A stretch of DNA of 28,386 nucleotides from an uncultured Lachnospiraceae bacterium (GCA_910588405.1 CAJUPT010000036.1:5127-33512), one strand, 5' to 3'. Numbered from the stretch's first letter, positions 8,090 through 15,541 are shown. Program-made: numbers and translations. The notes: generated by a model from the sequence alone, not told the origin.

Positions 8090-9089
8090 GGCCGGTCGGC
8101 CTTTTCCCTTTTTGTTAAAGCCCCAGGGAAAGGATTATCTCTGGGGCGGTACTCGTTTGAACGATGATTTTTCTAAGGGAATTAAGCTCGCGCCATTGGC
8201 GGAAACCTGGGAATGTTCCACGCATCCGGACGGTCCGAGCACCGTAGCCAGCGGGCCCTTTGCCGGGCGGCTTCTGCCGGAGGTGCTTAAGGACCATCCG
8301 GAATATCTGGGAACCCATCCCAGGGCGGAAAAAGGCCAGCTTCCGATTCTGATTAAGCTGATCGATGCCTGTCAGGATTTGTCGGTTCAGGTACATCCCG
8401 ATGATGCCTATGCGGCGGAGCATGAGAATGGCTCTCTGGGAAAGACAGAGATGTGGTATGTGCTGGATGCTCGCAAAGGCACCCACCTGGTTTACGGGTT
8501 CTATCATGATATGGATCGTGAGACACTAAAGAAAGGTCTCTTGGAGGGGACGGTGGAAAAATATCTGCAGCGAGTGGCGGTTCGTAAGGATGACGTATTT
8601 TTTGTGGAGCCGGGTACGGTCCACGGCATCGGTGCCGGATCACTGATCGCTGAGATTCAGGAAAGCTCCAATATCACCTACCGGCTTTACGATTACAACC
8701 GCGTGGATAAAAAAGGGCAGCCCAGACAGCTGCATGTGGAGCAGGCCCTTCAGGTGGCGGATCTGAAGGGCAGGGCAGAGCCAAGGCAGCCGATGCGTAT
8801 GCTTCGGTATCGTCCCGGCTATGCGTCGGAGCTTTTGTGCCGTTGTAAATATTTCCAGGTGGAACGGATGCTGGTCAATACGGAGCGATGCCGGAAAATG
8901 ATGGATTTTCAGACAGAAGCCAATTCTTTTCAGGTGCTGTTGTGTATCGGTGGCTGCGGTGTGATGGCTGACGCAGGGAAAGCAGGGGAGCCGTTGAATT
9001 TCTTCAGAGGCGACTGCATTTTTGTTCCCGCTTCCTGTACGCCATTAAAAATACATGGCAGAGCACAGTTTTTGAAGGTGAGCTGTTAA
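8058..9089 (+). CDS. manA: Mannose-6-phosphate isomerase (class I)
   Basis: It interconverts fructose-6-phosphate and mannose-6-phosphate and supplies the GDP-mannose/GDP-fucose route. It is a zinc cupin enzyme of about 343 residues, typical of the short Firmicutes form. KPQGKDYLWGGTRL opens the family domain; LSVQVHPDD and the Glu of KTEMWYVLDA supply metal ligands, and FVEPGTVHGIGAGSLIAEIQ carries the third His. The start is uncertain: the ATG at 8058 (AGGGAGA 10 bases upstream) is preferred, with the ATG at 8073 possible. Either way it overlaps manC by 17-32 bases, which suggests translational coupling. Confidence 0.92.
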   Translation: MINKSMSWKDEAGRPFPFLLKPQGKDYLWGGTRLNDDFSKGIKLAPLAETWECSTHPDGPSTVASGPFAGRLLPEVLKDHPEYLGTHPRAEKGQLPILIKLIDACQDLSVQVHPDDAYAAEHENGSLGKTEMWYVLDARKGTHLVYGFYHDMDRETLKKGLLEGTVEKYLQRVAVRKDDVFFVEPGTVHGIGAGSLIAEIQESSNITYRLYDYNRVDKKGQPRQLHVEQALQVADLKGRAEPRQPMRMLRYRPGYASELLCRCKYFQVERMLVNTERCRKMMDFQTEANSFQVLLCIGGCGVMADAGKAGEPLNFFRGDCIFVPASCTPLKIHGRAQFLKVSC

Positions 9090-9199
9090 AGGAGCGGAAA
9101 AGATTGTCGTGAGACGACTAGATCAGGCCGTCTGATGGGCATACGTGGCTGCCTGGTTTGTTACTTGCAGGGATTAAATTTGAAACGGCGGAATTGCGA

Positions 9200-9667
9200 A
9201 TGAGAAAACAGATGGATGATGGTGAGATCGCCAGACTTCCGGAGAAGACTGTGGGACAGAGACTGAAGAAGCTGCGACTGTCCGCGAAGATGACACAGGA
9301 TCAGTTCAGTGAGAAACTGGGCTTTTCCACCAATTATTATGGGCAGGTAGAGCGGGACGCCAAGGAATTGTCAAAAAATATGGCGAATGAGGTGTGCAAA
9401 TATTTTGACACCAGCTACAGTTATCTGTATCAGGGGATCATTCCGGGGCAGATCGGAGAAACATCCGCTTATGACACCTGTAAAAACCATATTGTCACAT
9501 TGACTGAATCCTGCACAAACGAAGAATGCCAGCTGCTTTATTCGTTTCTGCGATTGATGATTCAGGATTATCGGCGCAGGAGGATGGACCTGCTGGCGCT
9601 TCAAAAGAATGCGAAAAAACGGCCCGGACGTCCCAGGAAAAATAGCGTGAAGGCAGAACAGGAGTGA
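9200..9667 (+). CDS. XRE-family regulator with AT-hook-like C-terminus
   Basis: This is a cytoplasmic DNA-binding protein of about 155 residues. The N-terminal helix-turn-helix covers roughly residues 17-75 (TVGQRLKKLRLSAKMTQDQF, then FSTNYYGQVERDAKELS), a clear Cro/CI-type domain. The middle is a short helical region of unknown role. The C-terminus is very basic, and RPGRPRK at residues 141-147 resembles the AT-hook core that grips the minor groove of AT-rich DNA. The start is not well marked: ATGs at 9200 and 9212 both lack a strong SD, and an in-frame extension to 9158 would use TTG. Targets are unknown; it lies 110 bases after manA, so it might control the sugar block or itself. Confidence 0.8.
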   Translation: MRKQMDDGEIARLPEKTVGQRLKKLRLSAKMTQDQFSEKLGFSTNYYGQVERDAKELSKNMANEVCKYFDTSYSYLYQGIIPGQIGETSAYDTCKNHIVTLTESCTNEECQLLYSFLRLMIQDYRRRRMDLLALQKNAKKRPGRPRKNSVKAEQE

Positions 9668-9687
9668 TTCCGCACCGAAAATTAAGA

Positions 9688-9716
9688 TTGTCATTTTACC
9701 GCTTGTTTGGTATAAT
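9688..9716 (+). promoter_or_regulatory. Consensus sigma-A promoter for the PH-domain gene
   Basis: TTGTCA at 9688-9693 and TATAAT at 9711-9716 are 17 bases apart, with TGG just before the -10 as an extended -10 element. The match is near perfect. The start codon of the next gene is 110 bases downstream, leaving a leader of about 100 bases with no obvious fold. Confidence 0.75.
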
Positions 9717-9826
9717 ATTTAAAAGATAAGTCCGCATAAGAGCGGTTTTGTCTGTCGGCGCTGTTGGTTTGGCGCGGGTGTACTGTTGGGTGGCGGTATG
9801 CTGTAGTGATCAAGAAAGAGGAAAGT

Positions 9827-10282
9827 ATGTCTGATTTGAATCGTACCGGAATGGAACAGGAGGATCGGGGAGACGCAAAAAATGCGGTGCTGTGGAAGGA
9901 CAGAAAGCATTTTATGTGGTTTCCCTTTAGTTTTACCAAATATGAGGTGCGCAACAACCGGTTATATACCCAGAAAGGGCTTTTGCGCACCACCTATGAC
10001 GAGGTGCTTTTGTACCGGATTTTGGATATCACGATGACCCAGACGCTGGGTCAGAAGATTTTTGGGACAGGGACGCTGCTGGTATGCGCCAAGGCTAACA
10101 GGGACGGTGACGTGCTTCTGGAAAATATAAAGCGGCCCAGAATGGTAAATGACATGCTGTCTGAGCTGGTGGAGAAGGCCAGGGACAAGAAGCGTGTCGT
10201 GGGAAAGGAATTTTACAGTTCGGATGGACATGCGGCGCATGAACCGGATGTGGATGATGATTTGTACAAACCGGAGGATTGA
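9827..10282 (+). CDS. Bacterial PH-domain protein (YdbS/DUF304-like)
   Basis: The 151-residue product contains a region resembling the bacterial pleckstrin-homology domain bPH2. It starts near FPFSFTKYEVRNNRLYTQKG and continues LLRTTYDEVLLYRILDITM, followed by the FGTGTLLVCAK strand region and KRPRMVNDMLSELV. In other family members this fold is often joined to membrane segments; none is seen here, so the protein is probably cytoplasmic or peripheral. The C-terminus is acidic (DVDDDLYKPED). The start at 9827 has AGAGGAAAG upstream; the longer frame back to 9764 would remove most of the leader. No function can be assigned beyond the fold. Confidence 0.75.
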   Translation: MSDLNRTGMEQEDRGDAKNAVLWKDRKHFMWFPFSFTKYEVRNNRLYTQKGLLRTTYDEVLLYRILDITMTQTLGQKIFGTGTLLVCAKANRDGDVLLENIKRPRMVNDMLSELVEKARDKKRVVGKEFYSSDGHAAHEPDVDDDLYKPED

Positions 10283-10419
10283 ATATAAGCGTCTAGTTAT
10301 GGATTGCAAGTCGATCAGGTGATGGACAGTGCGATGGCTGATTAAACTGGTGGTCAGTATGAGACAGACGGTTGCTGATAGTGGACATTTAGTAACTGAT
10401 TATGACAGGGGATATTGTT

Positions 10420-11178
10420 ATGGTAAAAAAATATAAGCAGAGGCTGGCGCTGTGGATTTTTTCGGTATTTCTGCTGGCTGTGCTTCTGCCGGGCTGCGGC
10501 AGGCAAAACGCGCCGGGGAAGGAAGCGGCATCTTTACAGGAAAGGGCAGATATCGCCGCGCTGCGGACAGATGGTGAAGCGGAAGAAACGCTTCCGGTAA
10601 AAGCCGCAGAAACGGAAATCATCGGAAGCGATGAAACAAAATCAGTGCAGGCCGGAGGTGGAGAGACAGAATATCCCGAAACCGGGGAGGATGAGATACG
10701 AACGCCGGATGCCGTAAATGCCGGAACGGAATCAGCGGATTCCGAAAGCAATGGAAGCAGTCAGGCGAAAAAAGACGGTCAGCCGGTTGGAGAGGGTCCG
10801 CAGGATGAAAGCGGTCTGTCGGCAGAGGATGGACTTCCGGATGAGGCGGGCAGTTATACTTCAAAGGACGAAGTAGCGTTATACCTTTATACATACGGCC
10901 ACCTGCCGGATAATTTCATCACCAAAAACGAGGCCAAAAAGCTGGGATGGGATAATTCCAAAGGGAATTTGGCAAAGGTTGCTCCCGGCAAGAGCATCGG
11001 CGGCGACCGGTTCGGCAATTATGAGGGATTGTTGCCAGAGAAAGACGGAAGAAAATGGACGGAATGTGACATCGGTTATGAGGAGGGCTACCGGAACGGG
11101 GAACGGATCGTTTTCTCCAATGACGGCCTGATTTATTATTCCGGTGATCATTATAAAAGCTTTGAACAATTATATTAA
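10420..11178 (+). CDS. Lipoprotein-anchored barnase-type ribonuclease
   Basis: The last 110 or so residues are a clear barnase homologue: ALYLYTYGHLPDNFITKNEA, KLGWDNSKGNLAKVAPGKSI and RKWTECDIGYEEGYRNGERI. The catalytic set is intact as E215, R229 and H244, with spacings of 14 and 15 residues identical to barnase E73, R87 and H102. The N-terminus is a signal peptide with a hydrophobic core ending LLPGC, a lipobox with Cys at residue 26. About 115 acidic, Ser/Glu-rich residues join anchor and enzyme. It is therefore predicted to be an RNase tethered outside the membrane. AGGGGA 7 bases before 10420 sets the start. The barstar gene follows 27 bases later. Confidence 0.9.
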   Translation: MVKKYKQRLALWIFSVFLLAVLLPGCGRQNAPGKEAASLQERADIAALRTDGEAEETLPVKAAETEIIGSDETKSVQAGGGETEYPETGEDEIRTPDAVNAGTESADSESNGSSQAKKDGQPVGEGPQDESGLSAEDGLPDEAGSYTSKDEVALYLYTYGHLPDNFITKNEAKKLGWDNSKGNLAKVAPGKSIGGDRFGNYEGLLPEKDGRKWTECDIGYEEGYRNGERIVFSNDGLIYYSGDHYKSFEQLY

Positions 11179-11205
11179 AAAGGGGATTAAGCAAGGAGAA
11201 GGAAA

Positions 11206-11475
11206 ATGAAGATTGTGGAACTGGATGGCAGCAAGATGGATTCGATTCAAAACACCCATATTCATTTAAAGGAGAGTATGGAGCTGCCCGAGTATTATGG
11301 GGAAAATCTGGACGCCATGTATGACGTGATGTCCGATATCAGGGAAAACACCTTTGTATTCGTGCTGAACAGCCAGCAGATGAGGGCTTCCCTGGGGGAT
11401 TACAGTGCCCGGATGGAACGGGTATGGGAGGATTTGGAGCATAGCAATAAGCATTTGAGCTTTTTTATGAGATAA
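11206..11475 (+). CDS. Barstar-family ribonuclease inhibitor
   Basis: At 89 residues it matches barstar in length. LPEYYGENLDAMYDVMSDI corresponds to the barnase-binding helix of barstar, and Y30, D36 and D40 align with barstar Y29, D35 and D39, the residues that plug the barnase active site. No signal peptide is present, so it should act in the cytoplasm and protect the cell from barnase that has not been exported. AAGGAG lies 8 bases before the ATG. It follows the barnase gene and is closed by a strong terminator, forming a two-gene toxin/inhibitor operon. Confidence 0.92.
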   Translation: MKIVELDGSKMDSIQNTHIHLKESMELPEYYGENLDAMYDVMSDIRENTFVFVLNSQQMRASLGDYSARMERVWEDLEHSNKHLSFFMR

Positions 11476-11532
11476 CAGGAATGCCTGTCGGAGTTTTGAG
11501 GGCCGGCGGGGAAGAACAAAGTGATTAAAAAG

Positions 11533-11573
11533 AAGTGTCTTTGCGGATAATATATGGCAAAGACACTTTTTTT
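11533..11573 (+). terminator. Intrinsic terminator after barstar
   Basis: AAGTGTCTTTGC at 11533-11544 pairs perfectly with GCAAAGACACTT at 11557-11568 (12 base pairs, 12-base loop), followed by T to 11573. It ends the barnase-barstar transcript. Confidence 0.93.
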
Positions 11574-11574
11574 G

Positions 11575-11709
11575 TATCATAGGAAAGTCCTCCGAACTTT
11601 CCTATGATAGAAAAAGCCCTCCGGGCAGGATCGCACTGCGGCGGAAAGGTAAAATGTCGCCAGGGCGACCCGCCGCAGGCGGAGAATCTGCCAAAGGCAG
11701 ATTCTTTTT
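11575..11709 (+). repeat. Multi-hairpin intergenic element with terminal T tract
   Basis: Several palindromes follow each other. TATCATAGGAAAGT at 11575-11588 pairs perfectly with 11596-11609. CTGCGGCG at 11636-11643 pairs with CGCCGCAG at 11671-11678, enclosing GTCGCC at 11656-11661 paired with GGCGAC at 11664-11669. GAATCTGCC at 11684-11692 pairs with GGCAGATTC at 11696-11704 and is followed by five Ts, a second intrinsic terminator. The density of perfect arms and the lack of a reading frame suggest a palindromic repeat of the REP/BIME kind or a stable RNA end. Confidence 0.75.
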
Positions 11710-11734
11710 CATACCCTATATTCTCATTTTCCTC

Positions 11735-11763
11735 TTGCAATATACCCCAAAGGGGTATATAAT
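11735..11763 (+). promoter_or_regulatory. copA promoter with CsoR-like operator
   Basis: TTGCAA at 11735-11740 and TATAAT at 11758-11763 are exactly 17 bases apart. The spacer holds a perfect inverted repeat at 11741-11759, TATACCCC-AAA-GGGGTATA, which matches the CsoR operator style (ATACCCC, short centre, GGGGTAT) known from other Firmicutes and actinobacteria. A repressor bound there would block RNA polymerase and be released by Cu(I). No csoR gene is in the window. Confidence 0.82.
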
Positions 11764-11808
11764 AAAAGCATAGTAATTTAATCTGATATCGTTTCAGGAG
11801 GTATCGAT

Positions 11809-14343
11809 ATGGATCAATATGTAGTGACAGGCATGAGCTGTGCGGCATGCAGCAGCCGTGTGGAAAAAGCGGTATCCAAGATTCCGGGAGTGGACTCTTG
11901 TTCCGTGAGTCTTTTAACCAATTCCATGGGCGTGGAAGGCACTGCCACAGAGCAGGAGATTATCAAAGCCGTGGAGGATGCCGGTTATGGCGCTTCAAAG
12001 AAGGGGGCGGAAAAGGCCGGCCAGCAGGCACAGAGCCAGGGGAGTGTCAGCCAGGCGGAGGATGCCCTGAAGGACAGGGAGACGCCGTTATTGAAAAAGC
12101 GCTTGTTTTCTTCCATCGGTTTCTTGATTGTACTGATGTATGTCTCTATGGGGCATATGATGTGGGGATGGCCGGTTCCCGGATTCCTGGAGGGAAACCA
12201 TGTGGCCATGGGGCTGATTCAGCTGCTGCTGACCGTGATCGTTATGGTAATCAACCAGAAGTTCTTTATCAGCGGCTTTAAAGGGCTTATGCACCGGGCG
12301 CCGAATATGGATACCCTGGTGGCATTGGGCTCCAGCGCTGCCTTTGTATACAGTACTTATGCGCTGTTTGCCATGACCGATGCCCAGATGAAGGGCGACA
12401 TGGCAGGGGTCATGGCATACATGCATGAATTTTATTTTGAGTCGGCAGCCATGATCCTGACGCTGATCACAGTGGGCAAGATGCTGGAAGCCAGGTCAAA
12501 AGGTCGAACCACGGATGCGCTGAAAAGCCTGATGAAGCTGGCGCCGAAAACGGCTGTGGTGTTGCAAAACGGCGCGGAGGTGGAGGTATCCATCGACCAG
12601 GTAAAAAAAGGTGACATGTTTGTGGTGCGCCCCGGCGAGAATATTCCCGTGGACGGCGTGGTGTTAGAGGGACACAGCGCCGTAAATGAGGCGGCGCTGA
12701 CAGGAGAGAGCATCCCGGTGGATAAGGCGGAGGGGGACCATGTCTCTGCGGCCACCATCAACCAGTCCGGTTTTATCAAATGTGAAGCTACCCGGGTGGG
12801 CGAGGACACCACCCTGTCCCAGATCATTCAGATGGTCAGCGATGCGGCGGCCACGAAGGCGCCGATTGCAAAGGTGGCGGACAAGGTGTCGGGTATCTTT
12901 GTGCCGACAGTGATCACCATCGCAGTGATTACCATAGCCGTATGGCTGCTTGCCGGACAAAGCGTGGGCTTTGCCCTGGCCAGAGGAATCTCAGTGCTGG
13001 TAATCAGCTGCCCCTGTGCTTTAGGATTGGCAACGCCGGTGGCCATTATGGTGGGCAACGGAATGGGTGCTAAAAACGGCATTATGTTTAAAACTGCCGT
13101 TTCCCTGGAGGAAGCGGGGAAAATGGATATTGTGGCCTTGGATAAGACAGGAACGATCACCAGTGGCCAGCCGAAGGTGACGGATATGCTTCCGGCAGAG
13201 GGTGTGACGGAGGCAGAGCTTCTGGCCCTGGCCTGCTCCCTGGAACAGAAAAGCGAGCATCCGCTGGCCGGGGCGGTGTTAGAGTATGCCGAAGAGAAAA
13301 ATGTGAAGCCTTCGGAGGTGTCGGAATTTACTGCCTTGCCGGGCAACGGCCTTTCCGGTATGCTTTCGGATACCCGGCTGTTAGGCGGAAGCTTTCGGTT
13401 TATCAGCGGGCAGGTTTCGGTTGCGGATGAGATGAAAGGGCAGTATGAGCGGCTGGCAGGAGAAGGAAAAACGCCTTTGTTCTTCGCCAGAGGAGAGCAG
13501 CTGATCGGCGTAATCGCCGTGGCTGACGTAATCAAAGAGGACAGCCCCCAGGCAGTGCGGGAACTGCAGAACATGGGACTCCATGTGGTGATGCTGACCG
13601 GCGACAATGAGCGGACGGCCAATGCCATCGGGCGTCAGGCCGGCGTGGACGAGGTGATTGCCGGTGTGCTGCCGGATGGCAAGGAGGCTGTGATCCGTCG
13701 TCTGCAGAATAAGGGGAAGGTGGCGATGGTAGGCGACGGCATCAACGACGCGCCGGCGCTGACCCGGGCCAATATCGGCATTGCCATCGGCGCAGGGACG
13801 GATATCGCTATCGACGCGGCGGACGTGGTGCTGATGAAAAGCCGCTTAAGCGATGTGCCTGCGGCCATCCGATTGAGCCGGGCTACGCTGAGAAACATTC
13901 ATGAAAACCTGTTTTGGGCATTTTTCTATAATATTATCGGTATTCCGCTGGCAGCAGGGGTATGGATCCCCCTGTTTGGCTGTCAGTTAAATCCCATGTT
14001 CGGGGCGGCGGCCATGAGCCTGTCCAGCTTCTGCGTGGTGACCAATGCATTGCGGCTGAACCTGGTTTCCATCCATGATGGAAGTAAGGATAAAAAAAGA
14101 AAAACAAATCAGAATCAAACGGAGGTAACGGAAATGACAAAGACAATGAACATTGAAGGCATGATGTGCGGACACTGTGAGGCGAGAGTGAAAAAGTGCC
14201 TGGAAGCCTTAGAGCAGGTAACGGAGGCTGTGGTCAGCCACGAGGCAGGAACAGCAGTGGTAACTCTGGTAGAAGATGTGTCTGATGACGTGCTGAAAAA
14301 TGCAGTGGAAGCCCAGGATTATAAGGTGTTGTCCATTCAGTAG
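11809..14343 (+). CDS. copA: Cu(I)-exporting P1B ATPase with C-terminal CopZ domain
   Basis: This membrane pump expels Cu(I) using ATP. The N-terminal heavy-metal domain has GMSCAAC (residues 8-14). Membrane helices follow, then TGES (298-301) of the actuator domain, CPC (401-403) in the transport helix, DKTGT with phosphorylated D445, the SEHP nucleotide-binding motif (482-485) and GDGINDAP (642-649). The final 69 residues form a second heavy-metal domain with GMMCGHC, normally a separate chaperone, joined by a Lys/Asn/Gln-rich linker. At 844 residues it is about 70 longer than many single-domain CopA proteins because of this. GGAGG lies before the ATG at 11809. Confidence 0.95.
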   Translation: MDQYVVTGMSCAACSSRVEKAVSKIPGVDSCSVSLLTNSMGVEGTATEQEIIKAVEDAGYGASKKGAEKAGQQAQSQGSVSQAEDALKDRETPLLKKRLFSSIGFLIVLMYVSMGHMMWGWPVPGFLEGNHVAMGLIQLLLTVIVMVINQKFFISGFKGLMHRAPNMDTLVALGSSAAFVYSTYALFAMTDAQMKGDMAGVMAYMHEFYFESAAMILTLITVGKMLEARSKGRTTDALKSLMKLAPKTAVVLQNGAEVEVSIDQVKKGDMFVVRPGENIPVDGVVLEGHSAVNEAALTGESIPVDKAEGDHVSAATINQSGFIKCEATRVGEDTTLSQIIQMVSDAAATKAPIAKVADKVSGIFVPTVITIAVITIAVWLLAGQSVGFALARGISVLVISCPCALGLATPVAIMVGNGMGAKNGIMFKTAVSLEEAGKMDIVALDKTGTITSGQPKVTDMLPAEGVTEAELLALACSLEQKSEHPLAGAVLEYAEEKNVKPSEVSEFTALPGNGLSGMLSDTRLLGGSFRFISGQVSVADEMKGQYERLAGEGKTPLFFARGEQLIGVIAVADVIKEDSPQAVRELQNMGLHVVMLTGDNERTANAIGRQAGVDEVIAGVLPDGKEAVIRRLQNKGKVAMVGDGINDAPALTRANIGIAIGAGTDIAIDAADVVLMKSRLSDVPAAIRLSRATLRNIHENLFWAFFYNIIGIPLAAGVWIPLFGCQLNPMFGAAAMSLSSFCVVTNALRLNLVSIHDGSKDKKRKTNQNQTEVTEMTKTMNIEGMMCGHCEARVKKCLEALEQVTEAVVSHEAGTAVVTLVEDVSDDVLKNAVEAQDYKVLSIQ
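14134..14343 (+). CDS. Possible internal CopZ-like chaperone within copA
   Basis: An in-frame ATG at 14134 (CopA residue 776) has a perfect GGAGGT at 14121-14126, 7 bases upstream. Translation from it gives a 69-residue heavy-metal domain (MTKTMNIEGMMCGHCEARVK) that looks like a free-standing CopZ copper chaperone. The same codons are also read as the C-terminus of CopA, so two products could come from one message. Alternatively, the site is a relic of a former separate copZ that fused when its intergenic stretch became open. The sequence alone cannot tell these apart. Confidence 0.55.
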   Translation: MTKTMNIEGMMCGHCEARVKKCLEALEQVTEAVVSHEAGTAVVTLVEDVSDDVLKNAVEAQDYKVLSIQ

Positions 14344-14396
14344 GAGTTTGGCGTAAAGCCGCCATAAGTGCGTCTTACAGGATATTTTGTTATAAG

Positions 14397-14443
14397 AATG
14401 CCCGTTCCGGCTTGATCTGATAAGCCGGGATGGGCATTTATTT
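14397..14443. terminator. Bidirectional-looking terminator after copA
   Basis: Bases 14397-14413 pair with 14422-14438 over 17 positions, two of them G-T, around an 8-base loop; the + strand continues TATTTCC. The convergent gene on the minus strand ends at 14522, so it may serve both sides. Confidence 0.8.
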
Positions 14444-14521
14444 CCTTTGGAGGCTGCTTTCAGGACATCATGAAATACTTTTGGATCATATGAGGCAAAA
14501 TGTATCAGCGTATTGCCGGAA

Positions 14522-14755
14522 TCATTTTCTTTTTCGGATGGCCTGGTACAGCATTTCCACCCGCATCTGATCTTCTGGTTTTAAATTTTGTTTCATCTGC
14601 CGGTAGAATTGATCGGTTTCCTCATCGGTAAAGGTCATACCGTCATTGCCGGCCCTGGATGCGGCGGCCATCAGGAACGGGAGCAGGTTGTCTTTGCTCT
14701 GTCCTTTGGCGTCGTTCATCAGGGCTGTGAGAAATGCAAGTTTTTGTGGGTCCAT
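14522..14755 (-). CDS. Small protein of unknown function
   Basis: This 77-residue product is not recognised. It begins MDPQKLAFLTALMNDAKGQS and ends in a charged helix (LKPEDQMRVEMLYQAIRKRK). It has no signal peptide, membrane segment or Cys pair, and predicts as mostly helical and soluble. AGGAGG at 14767-14772 precedes the ATG by 11 bases. It follows the 153-residue gene by 44 bases on the same strand, so the two form a small operon. Both share a helical, Gln/Met-rich style with LxPEQ/LxPED-type turns and could be distant relatives, but no motif proves it. Confidence 0.65.
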   Translation of the reverse strand: MDPQKLAFLTALMNDAKGQSKDNLLPFLMAAASRAGNDGMTFTDEETDQFYRQMKQNLKPEDQMRVEMLYQAIRKRK

Positions 14756-14799
14756 AAAAAATTATACCTCCTATTTTGAATACCGCTACAGTCCTCTTT

Positions 14800-15261
14800 T
14801 CAGGTTTGCTGGGGGTGTTGGAGCAGGTTTTGATATTGGGTGAAGGCTTCCTGCTGCTCGGGTGACAGAAGGTGAAGCAGGGTTTCCATGGGGTTCAGGG
14901 AATTATCAGGGTTGTCGGTGTTTTGTCGGCTGGCGTTCTGATACTGGCGATAAAGCTGGGAGGCTTGGAGGAAATTGGACAGGATATCCAGCATCTCCTT
15001 CTCCTTGTCGGAACAGTAGGATTTTATGGATTCCAGCATATCCAAAGGATTTTTTTCCTCCTCTGTCAGTGAACAGATTCCCAGCTCGTCGCCGTCCGAC
15101 TGAAAAAGATGCATGGCGTTTTGCAGTTCCTGAAATTTGATCAGGAAAGACATGGTTTTTTGTTGGCTGACCGGCATATATGGGATGGCGGCTTTCAGCA
15201 CCTGCAAATGGTGGTTGGTAGTCTGCTGGTCGAAGTCGGTCGCCTGATAAGAATCTTCCAT
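14800..15261 (-). CDS. Helical protein of unknown function
   Basis: The 153-residue product starts MEDSYQATDFDQQTTNHHLQ and is rich in Gln, Asn, Leu and Met. Predicted helices include LKAAIPYMPVSQQKTMSFLI and EKEMLDILSNFLQASQLYRQ, and a Gln-rich end follows LLHLLSPEQQEAF. There is no membrane segment or known motif. The start at 15261 is chosen because AAGGAGG lies about 6 bases upstream; a longer frame back to 15327 has no such site. It is the first gene of a two-gene minus-strand operon and is divergent from the small gene at 15419. Confidence 0.65.
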   Translation of the reverse strand: MEDSYQATDFDQQTTNHHLQVLKAAIPYMPVSQQKTMSFLIKFQELQNAMHLFQSDGDELGICSLTEEEKNPLDMLESIKSYCSDKEKEMLDILSNFLQASQLYRQYQNASRQNTDNPDNSLNPMETLLHLLSPEQQEAFTQYQNLLQHPQQT

Positions 15262-15418
15262 AGGTTCCTCCTTATAGCTGAGATGTACTCTCGCAAAATC
15301 AGGCATTGTGAGACTTCGAGAGCACATGAAGGCTTTTCTTTTATCTTATGAAAAAAGAGGTGGGACTATGCCTTTCTATATCCTTCCTGCATATTATAAT
15401 ATGTCAGGAGGAATGATT

Positions 15419-15541
15419 ATGTACGCAAAATTGATTATAGATGGAGATGCCGTGTATGAGACAGATGAAGAATGTCTGAGGAAAAAGGAGGAGGAAAAGG
15501 ATACGGAGGATAAGGAGAGTAAAAAAGAACGAAAGAGGTAA
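15419..15541 (+). CDS. Small charged protein, 40 residues
   Basis: A strong AGGAGGA at 15406-15412 lies 6 bases before the ATG at 15419. The product opens with a hydrophobic-acidic segment (MYAKLIIDGDAVYETDEECL) and ends in a run of about 20 Lys/Glu/Arg/Asp residues, probably a charged helix. It has no signal peptide. The SD site and the coherent protein-like start support a real gene, but no function is recognised. TATAAT at 15395-15400 is too close to the SD to be its -10. Confidence 0.6.
   Translation: MYAKLIIDGDAVYETDEECLRKKEEEKDTEDKESKKERKR

Noticed and set aside
9090..9199. GTCGTGAGACGAC and neighbouring short inverted repeats after manA as a terminator
   Set aside because: The stems are short and no T tract follows.
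12828..13628. 266-codon minus-strand ORF opposite copA
   Set aside because: A shadow frame of copA with a low-complexity Ser/Thr/Pro composition and no SD.
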